A stretch of 38,571 nt of DNA from Thermoplasmata archaeon (GCA_021826685.1 JAKAYT010000010.1:1-38571), one strand, 5' to 3'; positions 26,225 through 37,408 are shown, numbered from the stretch's first letter. Translations and numbers: made by a program. The notes: generated from the letters alone by a model not told the origin.

Positions 26225-28258
26225 ATGATGGCCACGACGGAGCTCGACCGTACCTGTGTCAACACGCTGCGATTCCTTGCGATCGACTCGGTCGAAAGGG
26301 CCAAGTCCGGTCATCCCGGCCTACCGTTGGGCGCGGCGCCGATGGCCTACGTCCTCTGGGACCGGTTCCTCCGCCACAATCCGGCCGATCCGCACTGGCC
26401 GAACCGGGACCGCTTCATCCTGTCGGCGGGCCACGGCTCGGCATTGCTCTATGCCCTCCTCCATGCTACCGGATACGATCTCCCGCTCGGAGAGCTCGAG
26501 CGGTTCCGCCAATGGGGGAGCCGGACTCCCGGGCATCCTGAGTATGGAGTGGTCCCGGGGGTTGAAGCAACGACGGGGCCGCTAGGACAGGGCTTCGCGA
26601 TGGGAGTCGGGATGGCGATCGCAGAGCGACACCTCGCGTCGACGCTCAACCGCAAAGGATGGCCGCTGGTCGACCACTATACCTACGGCATCGTGTCCGA
26701 TGGAGACCTGATGGAAGGGATCGCCTCGGAGGCGGCTTCGTTAGCGGGCCACCTGGGTCTTGGCAAGCTCATCTATCTCTACGACGACAACCACATCTCC
26801 CTCGAGGGTCCGACGAGCTGGGCGTTCACCGAGGATGTTCCGCGTCGTTTCGAAGCGTACGATTGGCAGGTGCTTCGGGTGGAGGACGGTAACGACCTCG
26901 ACGCGATCGACGCCGCACTGCGCGGGGCTCGGGCCGACTTGCGGCACCCCTCGCTCATCTGCGTGCGGACCCACATCGGCTACGGCAGTCCCGTACAGGA
27001 CACGCGAGAGGCGCACGGAGAGCCCCTGGGGCCGGCCAACCTCAAAGCAACCAAGGAGAAGTTGGGATGGCCTTTGGAGCCTACGTTCTGGTTCCCGTCC
27101 GAGGCCCGCGAGCACTTCCGTCGGGCGCTCGAACGGGGGAGCTTGTGGCAAAGTGAGTGGGAGTCCCTTCGAGCGGGGTTCCGGACACAGGACCCGGTGG
27201 CCGCTAGGGCCTTCGATGCCCAGATTTCCGGCGACCTTCCCCCCGGTTGGGACTCGGGGCTTCCCATCTTCCAACCGGCCGGTGGACCGATCGCCACCCG
27301 CGATGCGTCGCAAAAGGTACTTGCCGCGCTCTCCCCTCGGCTGACGGCGCTGGTCGGCGGGGCGGCGGATCTGTCCCCATCCACGAAGACCGTACTGCCC
27401 GGCACTCCCGATTACGCGGCGGAGGACGGGAGCGGCCGCAACTTCCATTTCGGCGTGCGAGAGCACGCGATGGTCGCCGTTCTTAACGGAATGGCCCTCC
27501 ATGGGGGGCTGCTTCCCTACGGAGGCACGTTCCTCGTCTTCTCCGACTACGCGCGCGGGGCGTTGCGGCTCGCGGCCCTCCAAAGGACGCACGTGATCTT
27601 TGTCTTCACGCACGACAGCATCGCGATGGGCGAGGACGGTCCCACGCATCAGCCCGTAGAGCACCTCCTGAGCCTTCGCGCGATCCCCGGTTTCACGGTC
27701 TATCGCCCGGCGGATGCCAACGAGACGGCGGCCGCGTGGCGTCTCGCGGTGACGCGACGGGAACCGGCGGCGCTCGTGCTGACCCGCCAAAAGGTTCCGG
27801 TCCTCGATCCCGCGACCTATCCGATCGCGAGCGGCGTAGCCCGAGGTGGCTATGTTCTGTCGGATCCCCCCAGCGGTGATCCCCAGGCGATCCTCATCGC
27901 CACCGGGTCCGAGGTCTCCATCGCGCTGGAAGCACAGCGCCAGCTTGCGGAGGCGGGAACCCGCTCGCGCGTCGTGTCGCTCCCCAGCTGGCGGGTCTTT
28001 GACGAACAGCCCTTGTCCTACCGGGAATCCGTGCTTCGTCCCGGGATCCCAAAGATCTCCGTGGAAGCAGGGGTTACCCTGGGGTGGTCCCGTTACGTCG
28101 GGTCGAGCGGCCAGTCGGTCGGTGTGGACCGGTTCGGCGCATCGGCACCCGGACCGGTCGTCCAGCGTGAGTTAGGGATCACCGCGGAGCACGTGGTCGA
28201 ATGCGCGCGGAAGGCCCTCGCCGAGGAGGAATCGCGTTACCATGGCGCGCCTCAGTGA
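26225..28258 (+). CDS. tkt: Transketolase
   Basis: [46 protein letters not shown]...[19 protein letters not shown]...[10 protein letters not shown]...[20 protein letters not shown]. Confidence 0.96.
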   Translation: MMATTELDRTCVNTLRFLAIDSVERAKSGHPGLPLGAAPMAYVLWDRFLRHNPADPHWPNRDRFILSAGHGSALLYALLHATGYDLPLGELERFRQWGSRTPGHPEYGVVPGVEATTGPLGQGFAMGVGMAIAERHLASTLNRKGWPLVDHYTYGIVSDGDLMEGIASEAASLAGHLGLGKLIYLYDDNHISLEGPTSWAFTEDVPRRFEAYDWQVLRVEDGNDLDAIDAALRGARADLRHPSLICVRTHIGYGSPVQDTREAHGEPLGPANLKATKEKLGWPLEPTFWFPSEAREHFRRALERGSLWQSEWESLRAGFRTQDPVAARAFDAQISGDLPPGWDSGLPIFQPAGGPIATRDASQKVLAALSPRLTALVGGAADLSPSTKTVLPGTPDYAAEDGSGRNFHFGVREHAMVAVLNGMALHGGLLPYGGTFLVFSDYARGALRLAALQRTHVIFVFTHDSIAMGEDGPTHQPVEHLLSLRAIPGFTVYRPADANETAAAWRLAVTRREPAALVLTRQKVPVLDPATYPIASGVARGGYVLSDPPSGDPQAILIATGSEVSIALEAQRQLAEAGTRSRVVSLPSWRVFDEQPLSYRESVLRPGIPKISVEAGVTLGWSRYVGSSGQSVGVDRFGASAPGPVVQRELGITAEHVVECARKALAEEESRYHGAPQ

Positions 28259-30998
28259 ACTCGTAGCGCACGGCCAGTCGCCTTGGCTGGATTACATCCG
28301 ACGCAGTCTGCTAACGAGCGGCGACCTGAAGCGGATGATCGAGCAGGACGGGATCACCGGCGTGACCGTCAACCCCACGATATTCGATAAGGCGATATCC
28401 GGGAGCCACGACTACGACCGGGCGCTGACGCAGCTATTGAGCCATGATCCCCAGCTTTCCCCCGCCGAGCTATACGAGCGATTGGCGATCGAGGACGTCG
28501 CGCTGGCCGCGGAGATCCTCCGCCCGGTCTACGACCGCACGGGGGGAAGGGACGGATTCGTCAGCCTCGAGGTCGCTCCGGGACTCGCGCACGACACCGC
28601 GGGAACGATCGCGGAGGCCCGCCGGCTCTGGGCGGAGGTCCATCGGCCCAACCTTCTGATCAAGGTCCCCGCAACGAAAGAGGGGATCCCGGCCATCGAG
28701 CAACTCATCTCGGAGGGGATCAACGTGAATGTGACGTTGATGTTCTCGATCGAGCATTACGAGGCCGTAGCCCAGGCGTATCTGCGGGGCGTCGACCGGG
28801 CGTCGGACCCGTCGCGCGTCGCCTCGGTGGCATCGATCTTCGTCAGTCGCATCGACACCGCCGTTGACCGCGAGCTGGACGCGCGGAAGACCGCGGACGC
28901 CGCGGCGCTCCGGGGGACGGTGGCGCTCGCGAGCTGCCGCATCATCTACGCTCGGTTCCAGGAGCTCTTCCGCGGCGACGCTTTCGCTCGGCTGCGATCG
29001 AGAGGGGCCGCCCCGCAGCGGGTCCTCTGGGCGAGCACCAGCACGAAGGACCCTCGGTACCGCGACACCCTCTACGTCGAGGCCCTCGTGGGACCCGATA
29101 CGATCGACACGATCCCGCCCGCGACGCTCGCCGCCTTCGAGAACCACGGGGTCGTTAGGGGAGATAGCTTGGCCGCCGAGGTTCCTGCGGCACGCGAGGT
29201 GCTGGCTCGGGCCGCGAAGGCCGGGATCGACCTCCGGGCCATCACGGAAGGGCTTCAGGTCGAGGGCGTCGCGGCGTTCGCAGAGTCCTACGCCCACCTC
29301 TTGAACTCCCTTGCGACGAAGAAGGCTGCGCTCCTCGCGGGCGCGGTAGATCCGACGGCGTGGAGTCTCGGCCCGGACATGGACCGGGTCTTGTCGCGGT
29401 GCGACGCTTGGCAGAGCGCTCGCGTGGGCGAACGGTTCTGGCGGCAGGATCCGACGCTATGGCCGGCCGCTCCCCCGAGCGATGTGGCCGAACGGATGGG
29501 ATGGCTGCACCTCCCCGAAACGATGCAGGAGGCGATCGCGCCGCTCCTCGAGTTCTCCGAGGAGATACGGTCGGAGGGGGTCCGGGATGTGGTCGTGCTC
29601 GGCATGGGCGGTTCTAGCCTCGCACCCGACGTGCTCGGGAAGATCTTTGGTGAGCGGCCCGGTTACCCCCGGCTCTCCGTGCTGGACAGCACGCATCCGG
29701 ACGCGATTTCCGCGCTCGCCGGCCGTCTCGATCTGACCCGTACGCTGTTTCTGGTCTCCAGCAAGTCCGGAACGACGCAGGAACCGCTCTCCTTCCACCG
29801 GTACTTCCGCGAGGCAGTTCGTACTGCCGGAGGAGATGCGGCTCGGTCCTTCGTCGCGGTAACCGACCCCGGGACTCCGCTCGAGAAGCTCGCGGATCAA
29901 GAGAACTTCCGTCGGGTGTTCCGCGCCCTGCCCACGGTCGGTGGGAGGTACTCCGCGCTCACGATGTTCGGTCTCGTCCCCGCCGCGTTGATCGGGATCG
30001 ACGTGCGGGCCTTGCTCGATCGAGCGTGGACGATGGCCGAAGCATGCGCACCGTCGATCCCGGTCCAGGACAACCCCGGCCTTTCGTTGGGGGCCGTGCT
30101 CGGCGAACTGGCCCTGCGCGGGCACGACAAACTCACCTTCTACGCGTCGCCGGGATTCGCCGCATTCCCTGTATGGCTCGAACAACTGGTCGCCGAGAGC
30201 ACCGGCAAGATCGGAAAGGGGATCGTGCCCGTGGTCGACGAGCCGTTCGCTTCCCCCGATCGATACGGAGCGGATCGCCTCTTCGTCGAGATCCAAGAGG
30301 GACCCCATCCCGATGCCGCCCTGGCCGCACATACGGCCCGACTCGAGAGTTCTGGGTTTCCTATCGTGCGCCTGCGGGTTCCGAGCCGGGAGGAGATCTC
30401 GGAGGAGTTCTTCCGGTGGGAGATGGCGGTCGCCAGCGCCGGAATGATCCTCGGGATCGACCCGTACGACCAACCGGATGTCGAGCTCGCGAAAGAGCTC
30501 GCGCGCCAGGCGATGGCCGGGCCCGCCACCACCGGGACCGCCGACGGGACGATCACGGTATCCGCCCTCGACGCGACCGCGCTCGGGCCCGCGGTCGACG
30601 CCTGGACGCGCTCCGGCCGCCCCGGCGATTACATTGCGATACACGCCTACCTCGCCCCCCGCCCGGATACGTCGGTCGCGCTCGCACAGCTTCGCAAGGG
30701 CCTTCTGGACCGGGTCCACTTGGCGACAACCGTGGGATATGGACCGCGCTTCCTCCACTCGACCGGTCAGCTCCACAAGGGCGGGCCGAACCTCGGCCTG
30801 TTCCTGCAGTTGATCGACTCTCCGGCCCACGACCTGCGCGTTCCCGGGACCGACTACTCCTTCGGACAGCTCATCCGGGCCCAAGCGCTCGGGGACTACC
30901 GCGCGCTTCGTCAGAAAGGAAGGCGCGTGCTGCGGGTCGACCTCGGTCCGGATGCTCGCATGGGCCTAGGACTCGTCCAGGAAGCCCTGCATGTCTAG
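28242..30998 (+). CDS. Bifunctional transaldolase / glucose-6-phosphate isomerase fusion
   Basis: N-terminal Tal ([69 protein letters not shown]) fused to Pgi ([56 protein letters not shown]). Confidence 0.96.
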   Translation: MARLSELVAHGQSPWLDYIRRSLLTSGDLKRMIEQDGITGVTVNPTIFDKAISGSHDYDRALTQLLSHDPQLSPAELYERLAIEDVALAAEILRPVYDRTGGRDGFVSLEVAPGLAHDTAGTIAEARRLWAEVHRPNLLIKVPATKEGIPAIEQLISEGINVNVTLMFSIEHYEAVAQAYLRGVDRASDPSRVASVASIFVSRIDTAVDRELDARKTADAAALRGTVALASCRIIYARFQELFRGDAFARLRSRGAAPQRVLWASTSTKDPRYRDTLYVEALVGPDTIDTIPPATLAAFENHGVVRGDSLAAEVPAAREVLARAAKAGIDLRAITEGLQVEGVAAFAESYAHLLNSLATKKAALLAGAVDPTAWSLGPDMDRVLSRCDAWQSARVGERFWRQDPTLWPAAPPSDVAERMGWLHLPETMQEAIAPLLEFSEEIRSEGVRDVVVLGMGGSSLAPDVLGKIFGERPGYPRLSVLDSTHPDAISALAGRLDLTRTLFLVSSKSGTTQEPLSFHRYFREAVRTAGGDAARSFVAVTDPGTPLEKLADQENFRRVFRALPTVGGRYSALTMFGLVPAALIGIDVRALLDRAWTMAEACAPSIPVQDNPGLSLGAVLGELALRGHDKLTFYASPGFAAFPVWLEQLVAESTGKIGKGIVPVVDEPFASPDRYGADRLFVEIQEGPHPDAALAAHTARLESSGFPIVRLRVPSREEISEEFFRWEMAVASAGMILGIDPYDQPDVELAKELARQAMAGPATTGTADGTITVSALDATALGPAVDAWTRSGRPGDYIAIHAYLAPRPDTSVALAQLRKGLLDRVHLATTVGYGPRFLHSTGQLHKGGPNLGLFLQLIDSPAHDLRVPGTDYSFGQLIRAQALGDYRALRQKGRRVLRVDLGPDARMGLGLVQEALHV

Positions 30999-31605
30999 GA
31001 TTTCCCTGCTCCTCTGGGACGTCGGAGGAGTGCTGCTCTCCAACGCATGGGATCGGGACGCCCGCGCCGCGGCCGCGGGGCGCTTCGGTCTCGACCGCAC
31101 GGAGTTCGAGCGCCGACACGCTCTCGTCGAAGAGGATTTCGAGACCGGCCGGATGGATTGGGAGGGCTACCTGGACGCGACGGTCTTCTACGTCCCGCGG
31201 CGCTTCTCGCGGGAGGAGTTCCGGCAATTCATGCGCGCGCAATCGACCGCGAACCCGGACGCCATCGCTCTCGCGCGATCCCTGAGGGAGCAACGGTCGT
31301 ACGTGATGGCGACGCTCAACAACGAGTCGCGTGAGCTCAACGACTACCGGATCCACGCCTTTGGCCTCCGGGACCTCTTCGATGGTTTCTTCAGCTCCGG
31401 CTACACCGGCCGACGTAAGCCGGCGCCGGAGGCCTACCGACTCGCGCTCGACGTCACCCAGAGGACTCCCGAGGAGAGCCTCTTGTTGGACGACCGCCGC
31501 GAGAACATCGAAGCGGCGGCGCGTCTCGGCCTTCACACCTTGATGGTCCAAGATACGGGACGGCTGCGAGAGGAACTCGCCCGCATGGGCGTCCGGTCTG
31601 GATAA
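30991..31605 (+). CDS. HAD-superfamily hydrolase
   Basis: LLLWDVGGVLLSNAWDR (motif I DVGGV), ATLNNES, SGYTGRRKPAPEAYRLAL, LLLDDRRENIEAA. Confidence 0.88.
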   Translation: MSRISLLLWDVGGVLLSNAWDRDARAAAAGRFGLDRTEFERRHALVEEDFETGRMDWEGYLDATVFYVPRRFSREEFRQFMRAQSTANPDAIALARSLREQRSYVMATLNNESRELNDYRIHAFGLRDLFDGFFSSGYTGRRKPAPEAYRLALDVTQRTPEESLLLDDRRENIEAAARLGLHTLMVQDTGRLREELARMGVRSG

Positions 31606-31616
31606 GGAGGAAAACG

Positions 31617-32525
31617 ATGGAAATCGGAATGGTAGGTCTCGGGAAGATGGGCGGAAACATGACCGTACGGCTCGTGCGGGGCGGCCACACGGTCGTGGGA
31701 TTCGCGCGGAAGAAGGAGGTCGTCGATGCGGTCGTTCGGCAGGGCGCCAAGGGCGCGGATTCCCTCGCGAACCTGGTCGCCCAACTCAAGCCCCCCCGCG
31801 TCGTGTGGCTGATGATCCCCTCCGGTGACCCGGTCGATCAAACGATCACCCAGCTCCACGCTCTTCTCGCGCCGGGTGACTTGATCGTGGATGGAGGAAA
31901 CTCATACTATCGGGACACGCTCCGTCGGTCGACGTTGGTGACGAGCTGGGGCCTGCGCTACGTCGATGTCGGCACGAGCGGCGGGATCTGGGGCCTTACG
32001 GAAGGGTATTCCATGATGGTGGGCGGAGCGGACGCCGACGTCGAGCGGATCCGCCCGGTCTTGGAGACGCTGGCGCCGGGACCCCAGCGGGGCTGGGGTC
32101 ACATGGGACCCGTGGGGTCGGGGCACTTCGTGAAGATGGTCCACAACGGGATCGAGTACGGCATGATGCAGGCTTACGCCGAAGGATTCGCCGTGTTGCA
32201 AGGGAAGACCGAGTTCGCTCTCGACCTCCATCTGATTTCCGAGGTCTGGCGCTACGGGAGCGTCATCCGCTCCTGGCTTCTGGAGCTCACCGAAGAGGCG
32301 CTCGCGGAGAACCCGACGCTGAAGGGAATCGAGCCGTGGGTTGCGGACTCCGGGGAGGGGCGCTGGACCGTGGTCGAGGCGCTCGACCTCAACATCCCCG
32401 CGCCGGTGATCACGCTCGCGCTCCAGCAACGGCTGCGCTCCCGGGAAGGGGACCCGTTCTCCGAGCGTCTCCTCGCGATGATGCGCAACAAGTTCGGTGG
32501 TCACGAAGTCAAGCGGGAGACGTAG
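31617..32525 (+). CDS. gnd: 6-phosphogluconate dehydrogenase, decarboxylating (short form)
   Basis: MEIGMVGLGKMGGNMTVRLVRGGHTVVGFAR...LIVDGGNSYYRDTLRR...DVGTSGGIWGLTEGYSMMVGG...GHFVKMVHNGIEYGMMQAYAEGF. Confidence 0.96.
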   Translation: MEIGMVGLGKMGGNMTVRLVRGGHTVVGFARKKEVVDAVVRQGAKGADSLANLVAQLKPPRVVWLMIPSGDPVDQTITQLHALLAPGDLIVDGGNSYYRDTLRRSTLVTSWGLRYVDVGTSGGIWGLTEGYSMMVGGADADVERIRPVLETLAPGPQRGWGHMGPVGSGHFVKMVHNGIEYGMMQAYAEGFAVLQGKTEFALDLHLISEVWRYGSVIRSWLLELTEEALAENPTLKGIEPWVADSGEGRWTVVEALDLNIPAPVITLALQQRLRSREGDPFSERLLAMMRNKFGGHEVKRET

Positions 32526-32526
32526 G

Positions 32527-33987
32527 ATGCCCTCGGGAGATCCCGATCCCCACCTCTTCGTGGTGTTCGGCGGCACCGGCGACCTCATGCAGCGCAAGCT
32601 CCTGCCGGTGCTCTATCGGCTGCGCGCGAGCGGAAGGCTCCCGGCCGGGAGCCTCGTGCTCGGCGTCGCGCGTCGCCCGATGAACGACGCCGCATTCCGA
32701 GCGCTCGCCGAACAAGCGCTCGCGGAAGCGAAGGCTGGATCGCCGGAGGACATCGCGTCGTTCTGCAACTCGACGCTGTTCTACCAGTCGACGCCCGACG
32801 CTTCGCCCTCGAGCTTCGCGGCGCTCCAACAACGGATCGAGAATGTGGAACGCGACCACGGGCTCCCGGGAAACCGGATCTTCTATCTCGCGCTTCCGCT
32901 GGGGGCGTTCGCCCCGACGATCTCGGGCCTGGGTGCGTCCGGTCTCCATCAAGCTCCCGGATGGGTCCGTCTCGTGATCGAGAAACCCTTCGGACGGGAC
33001 CTCGCCTCCGCCCAGCAGCTCAACCGCCTCCTCCACCGCTATTTCGAGGAGAAGCAGGTCTTCCGAATCGACCACTACCTGGGCAAGGAGACCGTCCAGA
33101 ACCTGCTGATCTTTCGGTTCGCGAACATGTTCATCGAGTCCCTGTGGAACCGCGAGCACATCGACCACGTCACCATCACGGTGGCCGAATCCCTCGGCGT
33201 CGAAGGTCGGGGCCAGTACTACGAGTCCTCCGGTGCGCTGCGGGATATGATCCAAAACCACGTGACCCAACTGTTGACGTTGATCGCGATGGAACCCCCG
33301 GCCACCCGCGACGAGGACTCGATACGGAACGAGAAGGTGAAGGTGCTCCAGAGCATCGTTCGGCTCTCCGAGGGCGACGTCGTACGCGGTCAGTACGTGG
33401 CGGGTACGAGCGACGGCGCGCCCGTCGTGGGCTACCGCGAGGAGCCCGGGATCGATCCGCGATCGAACACGGAAACGTTCGTCGCGCTCCGGCTGAAGAT
33501 CGCGAACTGGAGGTGGCAGGACGTGCCGTTCTTCCTGCGCACAGGCAAGCGTCTTCCGGCGAAGATGACCCGGGTGATCCTGACGTTCAAGGCCCCGCCG
33601 GTCTCGTTCTTCCAGACGGCCTCGGAGTACCACTCCAACCCGGACCGGATCTCGATCCTCATCCAGCCGGACGAAGGGTTCGAGCTCGCGTTCGAAGTCA
33701 AGGTGCCGGGTCGCGAGATGCGCGTGCAGACCCATCGCATGCGGTTCCAGTACGCGGACGCGTTCGGGGAGCTACCGGACGGTTACGAAACCCTGCTCGT
33801 CGACGTCATGCTCGGAGACCCCACCCTCTTCGTGCGCGCCGACGAGGTCGAGGAGTCCTGGCGCCTGTACGACCCGCTGCTCCAATCGCCCCCGCCCTTG
33901 GCCCTCTATCCCGCAGGGACCTGGGGACCGGAAGTGGCACAGAAGCTCGCACTCGACTGGGGGCAACGTTGGTACTACTCGGCGTAG
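32527..33987 (+). CDS. zwf: Glucose-6-phosphate dehydrogenase (bacterial Zwf type)
   Basis: FVVFGGTGDLMQRKLLPVLYRL...RLVIEKPFGRDLASAQQLN...FRIDHYLGKETVQNLLIFRFANMFIESLWNREHIDHVTITVAE; Zwf signature RIDHYLGKE. Confidence 0.97.
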   Translation: MPSGDPDPHLFVVFGGTGDLMQRKLLPVLYRLRASGRLPAGSLVLGVARRPMNDAAFRALAEQALAEAKAGSPEDIASFCNSTLFYQSTPDASPSSFAALQQRIENVERDHGLPGNRIFYLALPLGAFAPTISGLGASGLHQAPGWVRLVIEKPFGRDLASAQQLNRLLHRYFEEKQVFRIDHYLGKETVQNLLIFRFANMFIESLWNREHIDHVTITVAESLGVEGRGQYYESSGALRDMIQNHVTQLLTLIAMEPPATRDEDSIRNEKVKVLQSIVRLSEGDVVRGQYVAGTSDGAPVVGYREEPGIDPRSNTETFVALRLKIANWRWQDVPFFLRTGKRLPAKMTRVILTFKAPPVSFFQTASEYHSNPDRISILIQPDEGFELAFEVKVPGREMRVQTHRMRFQYADAFGELPDGYETLLVDVMLGDPTLFVRADEVEESWRLYDPLLQSPPPLALYPAGTWGPEVAQKLALDWGQRWYYSA

Positions 33988-34793
33988 CGCGCGAGCCCCG
34001 CGTCTATCCGGACCTATCGCGCGCCAGCAATGCCCTTGCGCGCGCGCTCGCTTCGTTCGCGGCCCGGGCCGTCCAGGAGCGGGGCCGCTTTGCCTGGGTC
34101 ATCTCGGGCGGTCGTACCCCCACGGAGCTCTTCACCCTGCTGCGCGGGCCGTTCCGCCGACGGCTCCCGTGGAAGGAGACCGAGGTCTTCTTCGCGGACG
34201 AACGATGCGTCCCCCCCGACCGGCCCGAGAGCAATTTCGGAATGGCCTGGACATCGTTCCTGTCGAAGACGCCGATCCCGCGCTACCGCGTCCACCGGAT
34301 GTTGGGCGAGTTTCGGCCGCCGTCGGAGGCCGCCCGCCGCTACGGCCGGCAGATCGGTCCTCTGCCCCGGCGCGGGACCGACCCACTCCCCCGGTTCGAT
34401 CTGGTCCTCCTCGGGATCGGGCCGGACGGCCACACCGCCTCGCTCTTTCCCGGCCAGCCCGCGGTGCGAGAGGAGCGACGCGCGGTCGTGGCCGTCCGAC
34501 GAAGCGGCCAGCCCCCCTTCGTGCCTCGGCTCACGCTGACGCCCCCCGCCCTCTCCTCGGCGCGAGAGATCTGGTTCCTCGTCGCCGGGGAGGACAAAGC
34601 CCGGATCGTGGCCCGGATCTTCCGAAGCGGGCCCCACGGGGACCCTCGGCTCCCGGCGAGCTGCGTCGAACCGTACGGCCGCCAGCTCTGGTTTATGGAT
34701 CGGCTAGCGGCCGCCGAGCTTCCCGCGGTTCGGTCGCGCCGGGGTCCGGGACATCGGGACCGGGGCCGTCGGAGGGCTAGGGCTAGCCCATAG
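33969..34793 (+). CDS. pgl: 6-phosphogluconolactonase (PGL / NagB-like)
   Basis: AWVISGGRTPTELFTLL...WKETEVFFADERCVPPDRPESNFGMAW...FDLVLLGIGPDGHTASLFPG; start uncertain (possible TTG 33969). Confidence 0.92.
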   Translation: MVLLGVAREPRVYPDLSRASNALARALASFAARAVQERGRFAWVISGGRTPTELFTLLRGPFRRRLPWKETEVFFADERCVPPDRPESNFGMAWTSFLSKTPIPRYRVHRMLGEFRPPSEAARRYGRQIGPLPRRGTDPLPRFDLVLLGIGPDGHTASLFPGQPAVREERRAVVAVRRSGQPPFVPRLTLTPPALSSAREIWFLVAGEDKARIVARIFRSGPHGDPRLPASCVEPYGRQLWFMDRLAAAELPAVRSRRGPGHRDRGRRRARASP

Positions 34794-35456
34794 GCGCGTT
34801 CCCCCCGCGATCGCGCTACGATTGTCTCCGCGCTCGGCGTGCGGAGGGAGTTCCTTGAGGTGTCGCTGGTTCCCGCCACCGATCACGATGTAGTCGGGCT
34901 CGAGCGCCGCGTAGAGGGTTTCCGCCACTGCGAAGACTTCCTTTCGCCACTTTCGTCGACCCATTCGCTTGAGGGCCGCGTCGCCCACAAAGTCCTCGTA
35001 CGTCTTCCCCTTCTTGTAGGGGAGGTGCGCGAGCTCCATGGGAGCGATCGTACCGTCGAGGATCATTGCCGTTCCGAGACCGGTGCCGAGACCGAGGAAG
35101 AGCATGCGGCCTCCCCGGTAGCTTCCGAGGGCCTGCATCGCGGCGTCGTTGATGATGCGGGTGGGTCGATGGAGCGCGGATTCGAAGTCAAAGCCCAGCC
35201 ATCCGGGCCCGAGGTTGTGAGGCTCCCCTACGATGCGGCCATGACGGACCGGTCCCGGATACCCGATCGCTACCGCGTCGTAGCTCCGACCGAGGAGACG
35301 CCCCGCAAGCTTTCGGATCATCTCGTGCGGTGTCATCGTCGGACCTGAGACGATCTTGATCTCGCTCGCCCGACCGGAAAACGCCGCCTTGACATGGGTC
35401 CCTCCTACGTCGAGAACCAGCACGCGCCGGGGTCGGATCGATCGCTTCGCTCGCAC
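34704..35456 (-). CDS. ROK-family kinase, polyphosphate-glucokinase-like
   Basis: VLVLDVGGTHVKAAFSG...YDAVAIGYPGPVRHGRI...RIINDAAMQALGSYRGGRMLFLGLGTGLGTAMILDGTIAPMELAHLPYKKGKTYEDFVG; lacks the CxCG zinc motif of sugar-ROK kinases, PPGK-like. Confidence 0.82.
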   Translation of the reverse strand: MRAKRSIRPRRVLVLDVGGTHVKAAFSGRASEIKIVSGPTMTPHEMIRKLAGRLLGRSYDAVAIGYPGPVRHGRIVGEPHNLGPGWLGFDFESALHRPTRIINDAAMQALGSYRGGRMLFLGLGTGLGTAMILDGTIAPMELAHLPYKKGKTYEDFVGDAALKRMGRRKWRKEVFAVAETLYAALEPDYIVIGGGNQRHLKELPPHAERGDNRSAIAGGTRLWASPSPPTAPVPMSRTPARPNRGKLGGR

Positions 35457-35635
35457 GAGGGAACGTCATTCCGCGGCTCGGAAGTAGTTTCCGGGCCGCC
35501 CCGCGGTCTTCCGTTACCCGAATTCGAAACGCGCCGCGCTCCGGCCCCGTCTCGGAGGGTACCGCTTTGCGGTCCCACCCCGGGTCGTCCGATCCGCGTC
35601 CAAAGAGACCGGCACGCGCGGGCCGCGAACCGGCG

Positions 35636-36709
35636 CTACGATCGGCGAGAAGTCCCTTGCGGGTACGCCTCGACCCGGTGATGCCGATGCAGGATCTCCA
35701 TCGTTCGATCGATCGGCAACGCCTCGATCGTCCGATCCCGACTGTGCACCGTGGTCGCGCAGAAGAGCGAGTTGTACACCGCCTCTTCCGTGGCCTCGAT
35801 CGCCGCCCAGAAGAGCGGGTCGAGGTCGGCGTTCGGAAGGAGGGACCGCCGATCCCCGGTGGTGGAGAACCCGATGGCGTAGTCTCCGCTTCCGTTTGAG
35901 CCGGCGGCGCCCGTACGCCCGATCCCGAGCATGGTCCGCGCCGCCACCCGGCGCAGATTGCGCGCGTCCAGCGGGGCATCCGTCGCCACGACGACCACGA
36001 CCGAGCCGCGCGACGGAGGACCCCGGGGTCGGGGAAATTCTTGGCCCAGTTCTCTTCCGACCGGGGCTCCCGCGATCGTGAGCAAGCCGCCGTAGTTTGT
36101 CTGGACGAGGACACCGATCGTGTGTCCGCCCATCGATTGCGGGAGGCGTCGGGACGACGTGCCGATGCCTCCTTTGAACCCGAGCGCGACCGTGCCAGTA
36201 CCTCCGCCTACCGTTCCTTCGTCCGGAGGCGTATCGACTGCACGTTGGAGCGCGGAGAACACGTCGTCCCGGCCCACCGCCCGAGCGCGGGCGTCGTTCA
36301 GCCACCGATCGTTCGTTTCGGCGACGAGCGGGTTGACCGACTCGACAGATTCGTTGCCGGGCTGGTCTAGGATGTAGTCGATCAGCGCGTCGGCGACCCG
36401 CGGAACGTTCAGCGTGGACGTCAGCAGAATCGGAGTCTCGATCTCGCCGAGCTCCTCGACCTGGGTGAACCCGAACGGCTTGCCGAATCCGTTGAAGCAA
36501 TGAACGGCCCCCGGGACCGGGTCTCGGGTCACATTGCCCGGGCGCGGGACGATGGCGGTCACGCCCGTACGGATCGAATCTCCCCGGAGGACCGTGGCGT
36601 GGCCGACCTGGACCCCCTCGACGTCCGTGATCGCGTTCCACGGCCCAGGATCGAGGGTGCCGAGCGAAACTCCGAGCTCCCGGGGTCGGGCGCGCCCTAG
36701 GTCCGTCAT
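35636..36709 (-). CDS. DmpA/BapA-family (peptidase family S58/P1) aminopeptidase
   Basis: WNAITDVEGVQVGHATVL...VRTGVTAI-like segment, VHCFNGFGKPFGFTQVEELGEIETPILLTSTLNVPRVADALIDYI...GTVGGGTGTVALGFKGGIGTSSR...GVLVQTNYGG. Confidence 0.9.
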   Translation of the reverse strand: MTDLGRARPRELGVSLGTLDPGPWNAITDVEGVQVGHATVLRGDSIRTGVTAIVPRPGNVTRDPVPGAVHCFNGFGKPFGFTQVEELGEIETPILLTSTLNVPRVADALIDYILDQPGNESVESVNPLVAETNDRWLNDARARAVGRDDVFSALQRAVDTPPDEGTVGGGTGTVALGFKGGIGTSSRRLPQSMGGHTIGVLVQTNYGGLLTIAGAPVGRELGQEFPRPRGPPSRGSVVVVVATDAPLDARNLRRVAARTMLGIGRTGAAGSNGSGDYAIGFSTTGDRRSLLPNADLDPLFWAAIEATEEAVYNSLFCATTVHSRDRTIEALPIDRTMEILHRHHRVEAYPQGTSRRS

Positions 36710-36751
36710 CCCTCACGGGAACGGGCATTGCCGAGATGAACCTGGCGCCCG

Positions 36752-37223
36752 CTAGTTGAAGATCCGGTCGACGTTCCCCGACCAGCCCGACCCCGGGATC
36801 GCGAGCGCGAAGGAGACCTCTCCGATCCCATCCTCCGGATCGTTCGAGGCGAACGGCGCGGGGCTCGCCGGGACCGATGTCGGGTTCCACGTGGCATCAG
36901 ATAGGCTGAACCCGGTCGTGTTGGTCGGGATGCTCGTCGGCGTGCACGGTCCGGCCGTGTTGGCATTCCGGAATTCGAACTCCCCGTCGATGGTGGCCCC
37001 GGGGGTGTTGTTGAAGGCGTCCCCGACCTCGGTGGAATTCTGCCGCCTGCAGGTATTGCTCGGGGAGGAACTGAGGAAGACCTCGACATCGACGTTCCGA
37101 CTATTCTCATAGTAGAAGATAGGCGCCAGCACCCGCGACCAGGACGATCGCAACCACCCGGATAGCGCGTCGCGGGTGGCGGGAGGGCGCGGTCCCCGAC
37201 GGCAGCGTACGTTGCGCCGGCAT
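36752..37223 (-). pseudogene. Membrane-anchored/secreted protein of unknown function, apparently frameshifted after its N-terminal hydrophobic segment
   Basis: Frame A from ATG 37223: MPAQRTLPSGTAPSRHPRRAIRVVAIVLVAGAGAYLLL-stop; frame B immediately continues IFYYENSRNVDVEVFLSSSPSNTCRRQNSTEVGDAFNNTPGATIDGEFEFRNANTAGPCTPTS... Confidence 0.5.
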
Positions 37224-37408
37224 TGCCGATGTAGGGCCAGGAATTTCGCCCGAGCCGGCGACCGCGGGGACCCGCACGCCACAGCACGCACCGAACCCAC
37301 TCCCCGGTTTCAGCGGATTACCACAACCCGGGGCACGCATCGACGATCCCGGGCCTCTGGGCCACGCGCGGTGTTTCACCGTGATCTTTGGCGTACGGGT
37401 TCCGAGGA

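Noticed and set aside
29457-30884. 475-aa minus-strand ORF
   Set aside because: Antisense to the well-supported tal-pgi fusion; no recognisable motif.
32509-33735. 408-aa minus-strand ORF
   Set aside because: Antisense to zwf; compositionally biased.
35514-36890. 458-aa minus-strand ORF
   Set aside because: Alternative frame over the DmpA-family peptidase; biased composition.
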